A stretch of DNA of 64,000 bases, taken from contig NZ_JMLE01000010.1 in the NCBI RefSeq assembly GCF_000685965.1, forward strand, positions 1 to 64,000, given 5' to 3'. The stretch's first letter is position 1. Each line of letters opens with the position of its first letter. A program made the translations under genes and the position numbers. This stretch comes from Arthrobacter sp. UNC362MFTsu5.1 (lineage in GTDB: Bacteria; Actinomycetota; Actinomycetes; Actinomycetales; Micrococcaceae). A model generated the notes under the pieces. It was not told the origin of the DNA. It searched no databases and saw only the letters and a list, made by a program, of their open reading frames with translations. Below are positions 1 through 8,491 of this stretch, in pieces.

Positions 1-972
1 GAACTGAAGCTGGGCTATTTCGGCAACGTCACCCACGCCCCCGCGCTGGTGGGCGTCAAGCAGGGTTTCCTTGCCAGGAGCCTGGGCGAGACCAAGCTCA
101 GCACGCAGGTGTTCAACGCCGGCCCGGCCGCGATCGAAGCCCTCAACGCCGGTGCGATCGATGCCACCTACATCGGCCCGAACCCGGCGATCAACTCGTT
201 CGTGAAGAGCAAGGGCGAGTCCGTGAGCATCATCGCCGGGGCCGCGGCGGGCGGCGCGCAGCTGGTGGTGAAACCGGAGATCGCCGCCGCGGCGGATTTG
301 AAGGGCAAGACCCTGTCCACGCCGCAGCTGGGCGGAACCCAGGACGTGGCGCTGCGGGCCTGGCTGGCCGCGCAGGGCTACAAAACCAACACCGACGGCA
401 GCGGCGACGTGGCCATCAACCCCACCGAGAACGCCCAGACCCTGAAGCTGTTCCAGGACGGCAAGCTCGACGGCGCGTGGCTGCCCGAGCCCTGGGCGTC
501 CCGGCTGGTGCTGCAGGCCGGCGCCAAGGTGCTGGTGGACGAGAAGGACCTGTGGGACGGGTCCCTGACCGGGAAGCCGGGCGAGTTCCCCACCACCATC
601 CTGATCGTGAGCAAGAAGTTCGCCACCGACCACCCCGACACCGTCAAAGCCCTGCTCAAGGGCCACGCCGAATCCGTGGCATGGCTCAACTCCGCCGCCG
701 CGGACGAGAAGTCCTCCGTCATCAACGCCGCGCTGAAGGAAGCCTCCGGCGCTGAACTGAAGGCAGACGTCATCGAGCGGTCGCTGAAGAACATCGTCTT
801 CACCGTGGATCCGCTCGCCGGAGCCTACAAGAAGCTGCTCGAGGACGGTGTGAAGGCCGGCACCACCAAGGAAGCCGACATCAGCGGCATCTTGGATCTC
901 ACGGCACTGAACAGCGTCACCGCCGAAACCGGCGGCAGCAAGGTCAGCGCCGCCGGACTCGGCAAGGAGTAG
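1..972 (+). CDS. ABC transporter substrate-binding protein, SsuA/TauA/NMT1 type (5' partial)
   Basis: The reading frame is open from the first base and begins in mid-protein (ELKLGYFGNVTHAP), so the start codon and signal peptide lie outside the window. The sequence has the usual first-strand motif of SsuA/TauA-type binding proteins, the YIGPNPAINSF segment, and the GAWLPEPWASRL ligand-site region. This family binds aliphatic sulfonates, taurine, nitrate or similar small ions outside the membrane and hands them to an ATP-driven permease. The ligand cannot be read from sequence. ATPase and permease genes are not downstream, because the next gene converges five bases after the stop; they may lie before the window. 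Confidence 0.85.
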   Translation, partial: ELKLGYFGNVTHAPALVGVKQGFLARSLGETKLSTQVFNAGPAAIEALNAGAIDATYIGPNPAINSFVKSKGESVSIIAGAAAGGAQLVVKPEIAAAADLKGKTLSTPQLGGTQDVALRAWLAAQGYKTNTDGSGDVAINPTENAQTLKLFQDGKLDGAWLPEPWASRLVLQAGAKVLVDEKDLWDGSLTGKPGEFPTTILIVSKKFATDHPDTVKALLKGHAESVAWLNSAAADEKSSVINAALKEASGAELKADVIERSLKNIVFTVDPLAGAYKKLLEDGVKAGTTKEADISGILDLTALNSVTAETGGSKVSAAGLGKE

Positions 973-977
973 CCGCC

Positions 978-1973
978 TTAGTGCTCGATTCTTTCGGTCC
1001 GTCCGCTGTGCAGGGAACGGGTGGCCGCCTCGGCAATGGCCTGCGCCTTGAGCCCGTCCTCCAGCGAGGGCGTGGGTGCCGTGCCGTCCTCCAGCGCGGA
1101 AACGAAGTGTGCGAGTGCCGCGGCGTAGGTGGGCTTCACGAGCTCGAACCAGCCCGGATGCAGGCCGTCGTCGATGACCTGCCCCGCCCGGTACCGGGAC
1201 ACCGCACCCGTGCGCCGGCGCTGCGTCTCGGCCATCCCCTCGGAGCCGAACACCTCGATGCGTTCGTCGTAGCCGTAGCTGGTGCGCCGGATGCTGTCGA
1301 TCTGCACCAGCGCCCCGGTGGGGAGGCGGAGCGTCACGGCGGAGGTGTCGACGTCGTCGTAGTCGGCAAGGCGCGGTTCCGCCAAAGCGGACCCGACGGC
1401 GGACACCTCCACGGGATCCAGCCCCGTCAGCCAGCGGACCAGGTCAAAGAAGTGCACGGTCTGGTCCCGCATCTGGCCCCCGGATGCGGCGATGTAGGAC
1501 AACGGCGGAACGGCCGGCCCGCGGCTGGAGAGCTGGAGAAGTTCGACGGCGCCCACCTCCCCGGCGTCGATGATCCGCTTGAGTTCCACGTAGTCGCGGT
1601 CAAAACGGCGGTTGAAGTCCACCATCACCGGGACGCCGCGGCCGGCCGCGTGGGCAGCGGTTTCGCGGGCCCGGCGCAGGTCCAGGTCGATCGGTTTCTC
1701 GCACAGGACGGCCAGGCCGGCGTCGGCCGCGCGGGCCAGGTGCTCCGCGTGGGTGTCCGTGGAGGAAGCGATGAACACGGCGTCCACCTCCCGGGGGTCG
1801 AACACCTCGTCCAGGTCGCTGACGGCTTGGGTGCCGTGGACTTCGGCCAGGGCTTTGGCCCGGTCGTGGTCGATGTCGTAGATCCGGGAAAAGTCGATGC
1901 CCCGGTGCGCGGCAAGGTTGGCGGCATGGACGGAGCCGATGAAACCGGCTCCGAGAAGGGCGAAGCGTTGCAT
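978..1973 (-). CDS. Gfo/Idh/MocA-family NAD(P)-dependent oxidoreductase, inositol 2-dehydrogenase-like
   Basis: 331 aa starting MQRFALLGAGFIGSVHA, a Rossmann nucleotide-binding motif (GAGFIG), followed by the CEKPIDLDL motif typical of Gfo/Idh/MocA enzymes, whose lysine is catalytic. The family oxidises or reduces cyclitols and sugars. IolG/MocA-type inositol dehydrogenase is the closest label I can give, but substrate is uncertain. The start is the ATG one base after the TGA of the upstream gene; an upstream in-frame extension would run into that gene and has no Rossmann homology. It is the second gene of a two-gene operon divergent from a LacI repressor. Confidence 0.85.
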   Translation of the reverse strand: MQRFALLGAGFIGSVHAANLAAHRGIDFSRIYDIDHDRAKALAEVHGTQAVSDLDEVFDPREVDAVFIASSTDTHAEHLARAADAGLAVLCEKPIDLDLRRARETAAHAAGRGVPVMVDFNRRFDRDYVELKRIIDAGEVGAVELLQLSSRGPAVPPLSYIAASGGQMRDQTVHFFDLVRWLTGLDPVEVSAVGSALAEPRLADYDDVDTSAVTLRLPTGALVQIDSIRRTSYGYDERIEVFGSEGMAETQRRRTGAVSRYRAGQVIDDGLHPGWFELVKPTYAAALAHFVSALEDGTAPTPSLEDGLKAQAIAEAATRSLHSGRTERIEH

Positions 1974-1974
1974 G

Positions 1975-3174
1975 TCAGATTCCTGCTTCCTGGAACGACG
2001 CCGCAGGACGGCCGGCGCCGGGCGAGACCCAGGCGGAGTCCCGGTGGTGCGATGCCGCCACGGCTTCGACGAATTGGACACCCAGGAGCCCGTCGATGCC
2101 GGTGGGGATAGTCAGTTCCCGTGACGGCGGCGGCGTGCCGTCGCGGCGGGCGCGCAGGATGTCCGCCAGGTCGCGGTAGAAGTTGGCGAACGCCTCGAGG
2201 AACCCCTCGGGGTGGCCCAGGCCAACGCGGGTGAGCCGGGTGGCGTCTTCGGACAGCGTGCCGAGGCCGTGGGTGAGGACCGTGGTGGCGCCGTCCAGGT
2301 CCTGGACGGTGAGGTGGTGCGGGTCCTCGTGCTGCCATTCGAGGCTGCCTTTGTCGCCATACACCCTGATGCGCAGGCCGTGGTTGTGGCCGGTGGCGGC
2401 CATGCTGGCCCAGAGCCTGGCCGGCACTCCCCCGGCCAGTTCAAGTTCCACTGTGGCGTGGTCGAAGACGCGGCGGCCGGGCACCAGGGTGCTCAGCCGG
2501 CCGGACACGCGGTCCGCGTCCAGTCCGGTGATATAGCGCAGCAGGTGGTACGCGTGGGTTCCGAGGTCACCCACCACGCTGGGGAATCCGGCAATATCCG
2601 GATTGGTCCGCCAGCGCGCCTGTTTGTGGCCCTGTTCCTCGAGCGGCGTGGCCGCCCAGCCGGAGGCGTGTTCGACGTCGACGAAGGTCACCCGGCCCAG
2701 GCCGCCGTCGCGGACCATCCGCGCCGCGTGACGCACCATCGCGTACGCGGAATAGCAGTGCGGGACCGCCAGGACGCAATTGTTTTCGGCGGCAAGCCGC
2801 ACCAGCTCGGCTGCGGTGCCCGAGTCCCGGGTCAGCGGCTTCTCGCACACCACGGAGATCCCGGCTTCGAGGAAGGCGCGGGCGATGTCGAAGTGGCTGT
2901 CGTTGGGCGTCGCCACGACCACGACGTCGGCGCCGTCCGGCCGCGCTGCCTCGGCGGCTGCCATTTCCGTATAGTCCCGGTACGAGCGGTCCCCGGCAAT
3001 GCCCAGCTCCGCGGCCAGGGCGAGGGACACTTCGCGGTCCCTGCCGAAAACGCCCGATGTCAGCTCGAACTGGTCATCCAGCCGCATCGCATACCGATGG
3101 GTCTTGCCGATGTCCGCCCCGGCTCCGCCTCCCACCATTCCTGCGACCAGCCGGCGTGTACGCGGTTCACTCAT
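1975..3174 (-). CDS. Gfo/Idh/MocA-family oxidoreductase
   Basis: 399 aa starting MSEPRTRRLVAGMVGGGAGADIG, with the glycine-rich nucleotide-binding loop and the VCEKPLTRDSGTA motif containing the family lysine. A GAAGGAAACGTC ribosome-binding region before ATG 3174 fixes the start. The length and the C-terminal VQFVEAVAASHH segment fit the longer sugar/cyclitol dehydrogenases of the family. Its TGA is separated from the next dehydrogenase by one base, so the two are almost certainly co-translated. Two different family members together suggest sequential oxidation or epimerisation of a cyclitol or sugar. Substrate not inferable. Confidence 0.85.
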   Translation of the reverse strand: MSEPRTRRLVAGMVGGGAGADIGKTHRYAMRLDDQFELTSGVFGRDREVSLALAAELGIAGDRSYRDYTEMAAAEAARPDGADVVVVATPNDSHFDIARAFLEAGISVVCEKPLTRDSGTAAELVRLAAENNCVLAVPHCYSAYAMVRHAARMVRDGGLGRVTFVDVEHASGWAATPLEEQGHKQARWRTNPDIAGFPSVVGDLGTHAYHLLRYITGLDADRVSGRLSTLVPGRRVFDHATVELELAGGVPARLWASMAATGHNHGLRIRVYGDKGSLEWQHEDPHHLTVQDLDGATTVLTHGLGTLSEDATRLTRVGLGHPEGFLEAFANFYRDLADILRARRDGTPPPSRELTIPTGIDGLLGVQFVEAVAASHHRDSAWVSPGAGRPAASFQEAGI

Positions 3175-3202
3175 GACGTTTCCTTCGATTTTGGACAAGT
3201 AT

Positions 3203-3214
3203 TGGACCGGTCCA
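3203..3214. promoter_or_regulatory. LacI-type operator candidate between divergent genes
   Basis: The 12-bp perfect palindrome TGGACCGGTCCA has the central CG step typical of LacI-family operators. It lies between the dehydrogenase operon (start 3174) and the lacI-like gene (start 3281). It overlaps the spacer of a possible plus-strand promoter, TTGGAC at 3191 and CATAAT at 3213, so the repressor could control itself and the operon. Binding is inference. Confidence 0.55.
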
Positions 3215-3280
3215 TAATGGAGGAGGAACAAGCCGTTAGTCAACCCCTTATGCTGAGGTGGGACCGAGAGGAGACGCAGC

Positions 3281-4306
3281 ATGGACAGTTCGCCCGCATC
3301 CGGCGACCAGCCGCGCAGGCCCACCATTCGGGACGTCGCCGAGCGGGCCGGGGTCTCCAAGTCCCTGGTGTCTTTGGTGCTCGGCGGATCCGCCAGCGTG
3401 AGCCCCGGCCGCCGCCAGGCCGTGCAGGATGCCATGGCCGAACTCGACTACCGGCCCAACCAGCTTGCCCGCGGCCTCTCGAGCCCGCGCAGCGGCACCA
3501 TCGGCGTGCTCCTCAATGACCTGCGCAATCCGTGGTTCGTGGAACTGCTGGAAGGGCTGAGCGCCTCGCTTCATGCGGCGGGAGTCTCGCCCGTCCTTGT
3601 CGATTCCTACACGGACCACCGGGTGGGCCGGCACTCGGTGGAAACCCTGCTCGAGCAGCGCATCGACGGCATCGTCGTTGTCGGCACCACCACGGAATCC
3701 GCCGCGCTGGAGGCGGCTGCCAGGACCGTTCCGGTAGTCCTCGCCGGCACACGGGAACCCGAGCTGGACCGGACCGACGTCGTGGTCAACGACGACGAAG
3801 CCGGCGCGCGCCAGGCGACCGGACACCTCATCTCCCTGGGCCACCGCCGCATCGCGCACCTGCAGGGGCCGGGCCGGATCGCCGAACTGCGGCGCGAAGG
3901 CTACGAATCATCCATGCGCGCCGCGGGGCTTGAGCCGCTGGTGGTGGCCGGCGGCATGAGCGAGGAAAGCGGCTACGACGCCACCCAGCGGCTGCTGGCC
4001 CGCAAGGAACGGCCCACGGCGATCTTCGCATTCAATGACATCGCCTGCATCGGAGCGTTGTCCGCCGCCGATGACCGGGGGCTCAGCGTCCCGGACGACC
4101 TCTCGCTGGTGGGCTACGACAACACCTACCTGGCCAAGATCCGGCACCTCTCGCTGACGTCGGTGGACAACGGCAACATCGCCGTGGGCCTGCAGGCCGG
4201 CAAGTTCATCCTGGAGCGCAGGGACCACCCGGAGCTGCCAAAGCGGCTGCATCTGGTACCCACCCAGCTCGTGGTGCGCGGGTCCACCGGGCACGCGCCG
4301 GCCTGA
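3281..4306 (+). CDS. LacI-family transcriptional repressor
   Basis: 341 aa. The N-terminal helix-turn-helix is clear (RPTIRDVAERAGVSKSLVSLVLGG, residues about 13-36), followed by the hinge helix region (YRPNQLARGLSS) and a periplasmic-binding-protein-like ligand domain (TIGVLLNDLRNPWFVELLEG to the C-terminus). A GAGAGGAGA ribosome-binding region precedes ATG 3281. It is divergent from the two dehydrogenases and probably represses them until a sugar or cyclitol is bound. The palindrome at 3203-3214 is its likely operator. Confidence 0.92.
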   Translation: MDSSPASGDQPRRPTIRDVAERAGVSKSLVSLVLGGSASVSPGRRQAVQDAMAELDYRPNQLARGLSSPRSGTIGVLLNDLRNPWFVELLEGLSASLHAAGVSPVLVDSYTDHRVGRHSVETLLEQRIDGIVVVGTTTESAALEAAARTVPVVLAGTREPELDRTDVVVNDDEAGARQATGHLISLGHRRIAHLQGPGRIAELRREGYESSMRAAGLEPLVVAGGMSEESGYDATQRLLARKERPTAIFAFNDIACIGALSAADDRGLSVPDDLSLVGYDNTYLAKIRHLSLTSVDNGNIAVGLQAGKFILERRDHPELPKRLHLVPTQLVVRGSTGHAPA

Positions 4307-4346
4307 CTGCAGCGGACGGCCCAACGGGGCCACCCGCCGTCGAACC

Positions 4347-5717
4347 TCAACCGCCGATGTAGCGGTCCCGCCCGGCCCGGTAGCCGAACACTGCGGCCAG
4401 CGTACCGACGACGAGGAACAGCACGCCGGCGGCCGCGAAGGAGCCGGTGCCCTGGTGCAGCTGGCCCACCATCAGGGTGCCCGTGGAGCCGAGGCCGTAG
4501 CCCACTCCCTGCATCATGCCGGACAGGTGGGCCGCCGTGTGACCGTCCCGGGTCCGCAGCATGATCATGGTCAGGGCCACGGCGGTCAGGCTGCCCTGGC
4601 CGAGTCCCAGCAGGCCGGTCCACACCCAGATGAAGTCCAGCGGCCCGAAGATGCTCAGCGCGAACCCGCCGCCGGTCATGAGCGCCACCACCGTGTTGAT
4701 GGCCCGCTGGTCGCCGAACCTTGCGGCCAGCGCCGGCGCGAAGAGTGAACCGAGCATCTGCAGGACGATGGAGGCGGAGACGATCAACCCGGCCGTGCCG
4801 CCGTCCACTCCGCGTTCCCGCAGGATGGGGGCCAGCCAGGCGAACACGCTGAAGGACATCATGGCCTGCAGCACCATAAAAATGGTGACCTGCCAGGCCA
4901 CCGCCGAGCGCCACACGTTCACGCCGTCGGCCACGGCCTGGTGCCGCGGGTGCCGCTGCCGGACGGCCAACGGCAGGAACAGCACAAGGACGACGGCGGC
5001 GGGCAGCGCCCAGAACCACAGCGCCGCCGTCCACTCCCCCGACGCGGCGAATACCGGGTACGTGAATCCGGCGCCCAGGGCGGCCGAGGCGCAGATGGCC
5101 GTGGTGTAGAGGCCGCCCATCAGCCCGAGCCTGTGCGGGAAGTCCCGTTTCACCAGTCCCGGCAGCAGCACGTTGCACAGGGCGATCGCCGCCCCGCAGG
5201 CAGCTGTCCCGGCAAGGAGGGCGGGCAGGTGGCCGGCGCCCGGCAGCTCGAACGGACGCAGCAGCAGCCCGGCAGTGAGCACAGCCATGGCTCCCAGCAG
5301 TACCCGCTCGGCACCGAAACGCCGGGCGAGGACGGGCGCCAGCGGGGCGAATACCCCCAGCAGTGTCACCGGCACGGTGGTAAGGACCACCACCGCCCAG
5401 CCCGGCAGGCCGGCGTCGGAGCGTATTTCCGGGAGTACCGCGGCGAAACTGGAGAACACCGTCCGCAGGTTCAGCCCGATCAGCACCAGGCATACTCCGA
5501 GGTACACCAGCCCGCGGCGGCTGCTGACGCGGGTGGGCTCGGCTGCGGGAAGCTCATCAATCTCGGCGTCCACCAGCGTGCCGGAGGTGTCGCTCCTGAA
5601 GCGGCCCGGGGCTTTGGTCTGCGCGGCATTGCCCGCGGAATTGCGCGATGGTTTGCTCGATGGCTCGCTCGCGGCAGCGTTCTTGGCTCGGTTCGTGGCT
5701 TCGGTCACGCGCCCCAT
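4347..5717 (-). CDS. MFS transporter, CynX/NimT (cyanate transporter-like) family
   Basis: 456 aa, about 12 hydrophobic segments beginning near residue 55 (RGLVYLGVCLVLIGLNLRTVFSS). The LRTVFSSFAAVLPEI segment and overall pattern match the CynX/NimT branch of the major facilitator superfamily, which moves small anions or organic nitro compounds across the inner membrane. The first 50 residues are a hydrophilic Ala/Ser/Lys-rich tail not needed by the family. I chose ATG 5717; a GTG at 5708 is an equal alternative. It converges with lacI and may be unrelated to it. Real substrate unknown. Confidence 0.85.
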   Translation of the reverse strand: MGRVTEATNRAKNAAASEPSSKPSRNSAGNAAQTKAPGRFRSDTSGTLVDAEIDELPAAEPTRVSSRRGLVYLGVCLVLIGLNLRTVFSSFAAVLPEIRSDAGLPGWAVVVLTTVPVTLLGVFAPLAPVLARRFGAERVLLGAMAVLTAGLLLRPFELPGAGHLPALLAGTAACGAAIALCNVLLPGLVKRDFPHRLGLMGGLYTTAICASAALGAGFTYPVFAASGEWTAALWFWALPAAVVLVLFLPLAVRQRHPRHQAVADGVNVWRSAVAWQVTIFMVLQAMMSFSVFAWLAPILRERGVDGGTAGLIVSASIVLQMLGSLFAPALAARFGDQRAINTVVALMTGGGFALSIFGPLDFIWVWTGLLGLGQGSLTAVALTMIMLRTRDGHTAAHLSGMMQGVGYGLGSTGTLMVGQLHQGTGSFAAAGVLFLVVGTLAAVFGYRAGRDRYIGG

Positions 5718-5775
5718 TCTCGCAGGAGTTATCCACATAGCTATGAATCCCCGCGGCGGCATGCAACCGCCGCCG

Positions 5776-6369
5776 CTAGGGCGTGCTGACGATCAAGTAC
5801 CGCTCGTCGGTGATCTCCTTGCCCCACAATGCCGGGTCCCCCAGCATGGTCACGGCGGCGTTCCTCCGGTGACGGCGGACCAGCTCCAGGCAGCGTTCGG
5901 CGGATATTCCGGCACCGGTCCCCCACAGCCCTTCCACGAGGATCATGGTGCCCGAACCGCGAAGCAGCCCGGCCCAGCGGGCCAGTGCCGCGTCCGGATC
6001 CGGCAGCGCCCACAGCACATGGCGGGCAAGCACCGCATCGAAGGAGTCCGGCGCCAGGGCCGGCGCAGACGCGTCGCCCACCACGAACTCTGCGGGCACT
6101 CCCGCGCCCGCAGCCTTCGCCCGGGCGAGGTCCACCATGTTCCCTGACAGGTCCACGCCCCGCACGCGGTGCCCGGCACCGGCCAGCAGCAGCGAAAGAC
6201 TGCCGGTCCCGCAGCCAAGGTCCGCCACCTCACTGCCGGGTTCCGGAATCAGCGGCAAAAGCAGCGCCTCCCATGCTCCGCGGACGGCGGGGTCGGCCAG
6301 ACCGTGGTCCGCCTCGTCGTCGAACGTCTCCGCCTGGTTGTCCCAATAGCTGCGCACGGCATCAGTCAT
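5776..6369 (-). CDS. Class I SAM-dependent methyltransferase
   Basis: 197 aa. Motif I (VADLGCGTGSLSLLL) and the acidic end of strand 2 (VRGVDLSG) show the S-adenosylmethionine site, and FDAVLARHVLWALPDP fits motif IV of the UbiE/Methyltransf_11 type. ATG 6369 starts MTDAVRSYWDNQAETFDDEADHG, the usual N-terminus of these proteins; a longer frame upstream lacks homology. Substrate cannot be stated. It is divergent from trmB. Confidence 0.88.
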   Translation of the reverse strand: MTDAVRSYWDNQAETFDDEADHGLADPAVRGAWEALLLPLIPEPGSEVADLGCGTGSLSLLLAGAGHRVRGVDLSGNMVDLARAKAAGAGVPAEFVVGDASAPALAPDSFDAVLARHVLWALPDPDAALARWAGLLRGSGTMILVEGLWGTGAGISAERCLELVRRHRRNAAVTMLGDPALWGKEITDERYLIVSTP

Positions 6370-6510
6370 GCGGGACAGTCTGGCATGTCCGGCGCGGGCT
6401 CGAAAGGCAAGGCGGCACCCCAGTGCCAGGGGAGTTTTTGTCCGCTTGTCGAGGCTTGGAGCGCTCCCGCCCCGCGTTTGCCGGGCCAAAACTCAACTAT
6501 TCTGGAAGGG

Positions 6511-7482
6511 ATGAGTGAATCCCCAGAAACCCCTGAGCCTTCCGCTGCCCAGTCGCCGGACACAGCCGCTGAATCAGCCCCAGGGCAGCCGCAGGCCCCC
6601 CGCCCGGTAACCCCCGGCACGCAGGCTTCGTTCGGCACCTACGGCGGCCGGCCCGTCAGCTTTGTGCGCCGCGGAACCCGTTTGCAGGGCCGCCGGCAGG
6701 TGGCCTGGGAGGAGCACTCGGACCGCTGGGCGGTCGACGTCCCGCGGCACATCGCCAACACCTCCGTGCACCCGGACTACGTGTTCGACGCCGAGGCGGA
6801 GTTCGGCCGCAAGGCGCCCCTGATCGTGGAGATCGGCTCGGGCCTTGGCGACGCTGTCTGCCACGCGGCGGAAGAGAACCCGGACTGGGATTTCCTGGCC
6901 GTGGAGGTGTACACCCCCGGGCTCGCCAACACCATGATCAAGATCAACAGCCGCGGGCTCAAGAACGTCCGCGTGGTGGAAGCCAACGCGCCGGAGGTCC
7001 TCGCCACAATGCTGCCGGCAGGATCGGTCAGCGAGGTCTGGGTCTTCTTCCCGGACCCCTGGCACAAGTCGCGCCATCACAAGCGCCGCCTGATCCAGCC
7101 CGAGTTCGCCGAGCTCGTTGCCACCGCCCTCCAGCCAGGCGGCCTGTTCCGGGTGGCCACGGACTGGTCCAACTACGCCGTCCATGTCCGCGACGTGATG
7201 ACCGGCTCCGACCGTTTCGTCAATCTGCACGACGGCGAACGCAGGGGTCCCGAAAGCCCCCTTACCCAGGTGTGGCAGTCCGGGGTCGAGTCCCTGGTGG
7301 GCGGCGCTCCGGTCAAGGAGGGGCGCGCCCCGGTAAGCACCGAACACACCGGCCCCAACGAGGGCGTGGACGAGACCGGCGGCTGGGCACCCCGGTTCGA
7401 AGGCCGGATCCGGACGAGCTTCGAAAACAAGGCCCATGAAGCCGGCCGCCTCATCTTCGATCTGTGCTACCGGCGGTTATGA
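6511..7482 (+). CDS. trmB: tRNA (guanine-46-N7)-methyltransferase
   Basis: 323 aa. TrmB uses S-adenosylmethionine to methylate N7 of G46 in the variable loop of several tRNAs. The SAM motif VEIGSGLGDAV and the family signature VWVFFPDPWHKSRHHKRRLIQPEF are both present, as is the C-terminal RTSFENKAHEAGRLIFDL. Compared with typical enzymes it has about 60 extra Pro/Ala-rich N-terminal residues and an insertion rich in Glu/Gly near residues 260-290. GGAAGGG directly touches the ATG, so the ribosome-binding spacing is unusually short. The small membrane gene follows after 6 bases. Confidence 0.95.
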   Translation: MSESPETPEPSAAQSPDTAAESAPGQPQAPRPVTPGTQASFGTYGGRPVSFVRRGTRLQGRRQVAWEEHSDRWAVDVPRHIANTSVHPDYVFDAEAEFGRKAPLIVEIGSGLGDAVCHAAEENPDWDFLAVEVYTPGLANTMIKINSRGLKNVRVVEANAPEVLATMLPAGSVSEVWVFFPDPWHKSRHHKRRLIQPEFAELVATALQPGGLFRVATDWSNYAVHVRDVMTGSDRFVNLHDGERRGPESPLTQVWQSGVESLVGGAPVKEGRAPVSTEHTGPNEGVDETGGWAPRFEGRIRTSFENKAHEAGRLIFDLCYRRL

Positions 7483-7488
7483 TGCACC

Positions 7489-7896
7489 ATGGCCTCCGTC
7501 CAGCCCTCCGCGGCTCAACCTGCCCCGCCGCTCCGGTCCGCTGATTCACGCGGGCTGGCGGCCGGCATCACCAGCCTGGTCTGCGCCGTGCTGGCACCGG
7601 TCGCGGCAATGGTCGGCCTGTCAACGTTCATCATGGCGGCGGCCGAGCCACTCATGGCAAACGTCCCGCTGCCGGACACCAGCGGCTACTGGATCCTGCT
7701 GATGGTCCTGGTGGGCCTGATGGCGGGGCTGGTCCTGACCTCGGTGATTACCGGAATCGTAGCCATCAAAAGGTCGCGCCGGATGAACGCCGCCAGGATC
7801 ACCGGCCTGCTTGGCCTCGCTTTTACGGCCTTCAACCTGGCGGGCGGCATGTGGACCTGGACCGGCCTGGCCGGGCCCTGGCCCCTCCTCGGCTAG
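7489..7896 (+). CDS. Small membrane protein, DUF4190-like
   Basis: 135 aa with three hydrophobic segments (about residues 22-48, 65-90 and 100-125). The GLAAGITSLVCAVLAP opening and the GIVAIKRSRRMNAARITGLLGL segment resemble DUF4190-type membrane proteins. Function unknown. The gap to trmB is only 6 bases, so it is probably co-transcribed with it, with no evident functional link. Confidence 0.7.
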   Translation: MASVQPSAAQPAPPLRSADSRGLAAGITSLVCAVLAPVAAMVGLSTFIMAAAEPLMANVPLPDTSGYWILLMVLVGLMAGLVLTSVITGIVAIKRSRRMNAARITGLLGLAFTAFNLAGGMWTWTGLAGPWPLLG

Positions 7897-7940
7897 GCCC
7901 GGGCTTCGGGCAAGGCGGCTTGGCGCTCAACGCGGCACCC

Positions 7941-7976
7941 GTGCCCGGCGCGGCGTCCGTGCCCGGCGCGGCGTCA
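7941..7976. repeat. 18-bp tandem duplication
   Basis: Two copies of an 18-bp unit beginning GTGCCCGGCGCGGCGTC follow one another in the convergent gap. The last three bases are the stop codon of the minus-strand gene ending at 7974. Probably replication slippage. Confidence 0.8.
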
Positions 7977-8420
7977 GCTGACCCTGATGGCGCCGACCAC
8001 GTCTTTGAGCAGGCCGATCCGCGGCTCGAGCTGCGGGTCCACATACGGCCAGATCACCACAACGCCGATGAACCTGTCTTTTTCCCAGACGCCCACCGTG
8101 GCGGCCGCTTTCGCGTCTCCCCGGGCGTCGTCATAACCGACAACGACGGCGTAGGCGGCTTTGCCGGGAAGGTTCAGTTCGCCCTCGGTCAGCAGGCTGC
8201 CGCCGCGCTCGTCAAGATAGTGGGCCGACATCAGGTGGGCCCAGCCGTTGGCCTCGGCCGGACCTTCAACGGAGGTGTCGTCCTTGATAACGGTGACCAG
8301 GACGTCCCCCAGCAGCCCGTACTGCTCCGTGTTGGGGCCGGCAGTGGAATCGTCCAGGACCAGGGTGTGCTCGGGGAAGTCCGCCGTGAAACCGAGCGGG
8401 GATTCGATGTGAACTGTCAT
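7974..8420 (-). CDS. Mog1/PsbP (DcrB/LpqN)-like small protein, probable partner of the WXG100 protein
   Basis: 148 aa, no signal peptide or membrane segment. It starts MTVHIESPLGFTADFPEHT and has alternating strands and helices with a RIGLLKDVVGAIRVS end. This looks like the Mog1/PsbP fold (DUF1795/DcrB/LpqN groups), judged by eye only. AAGGAG lies 13 bases before ATG 8420. It follows the WXG100 gene on the same strand after 71 bases and is probably in the same transcript. In type VI secretion, DUF1795 proteins (Eag) are effector chaperones; a chaperone or immunity role here is an inference by analogy. It could also be an unrelated housekeeping protein. Confidence 0.55.
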   Translation of the reverse strand: MTVHIESPLGFTADFPEHTLVLDDSTAGPNTEQYGLLGDVLVTVIKDDTSVEGPAEANGWAHLMSAHYLDERGGSLLTEGELNLPGKAAYAVVVGYDDARGDAKAAATVGVWEKDRFIGVVVIWPYVDPQLEPRIGLLKDVVGAIRVS

Positions 8421-8491
8421 GGCTGGTGGTTGCTCCTTCAGCGAAAAGTCAGTGTGTGTGCAGGGCTGTGTGTGCAGGGCACGCGGCGGCA

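Noticed and set aside
2212..3519. Plus-strand frame of about 435 codons opposite the second dehydrogenase
   Set aside because: Runs into the lacI gene in another frame and has no family signal; antisense shadow.
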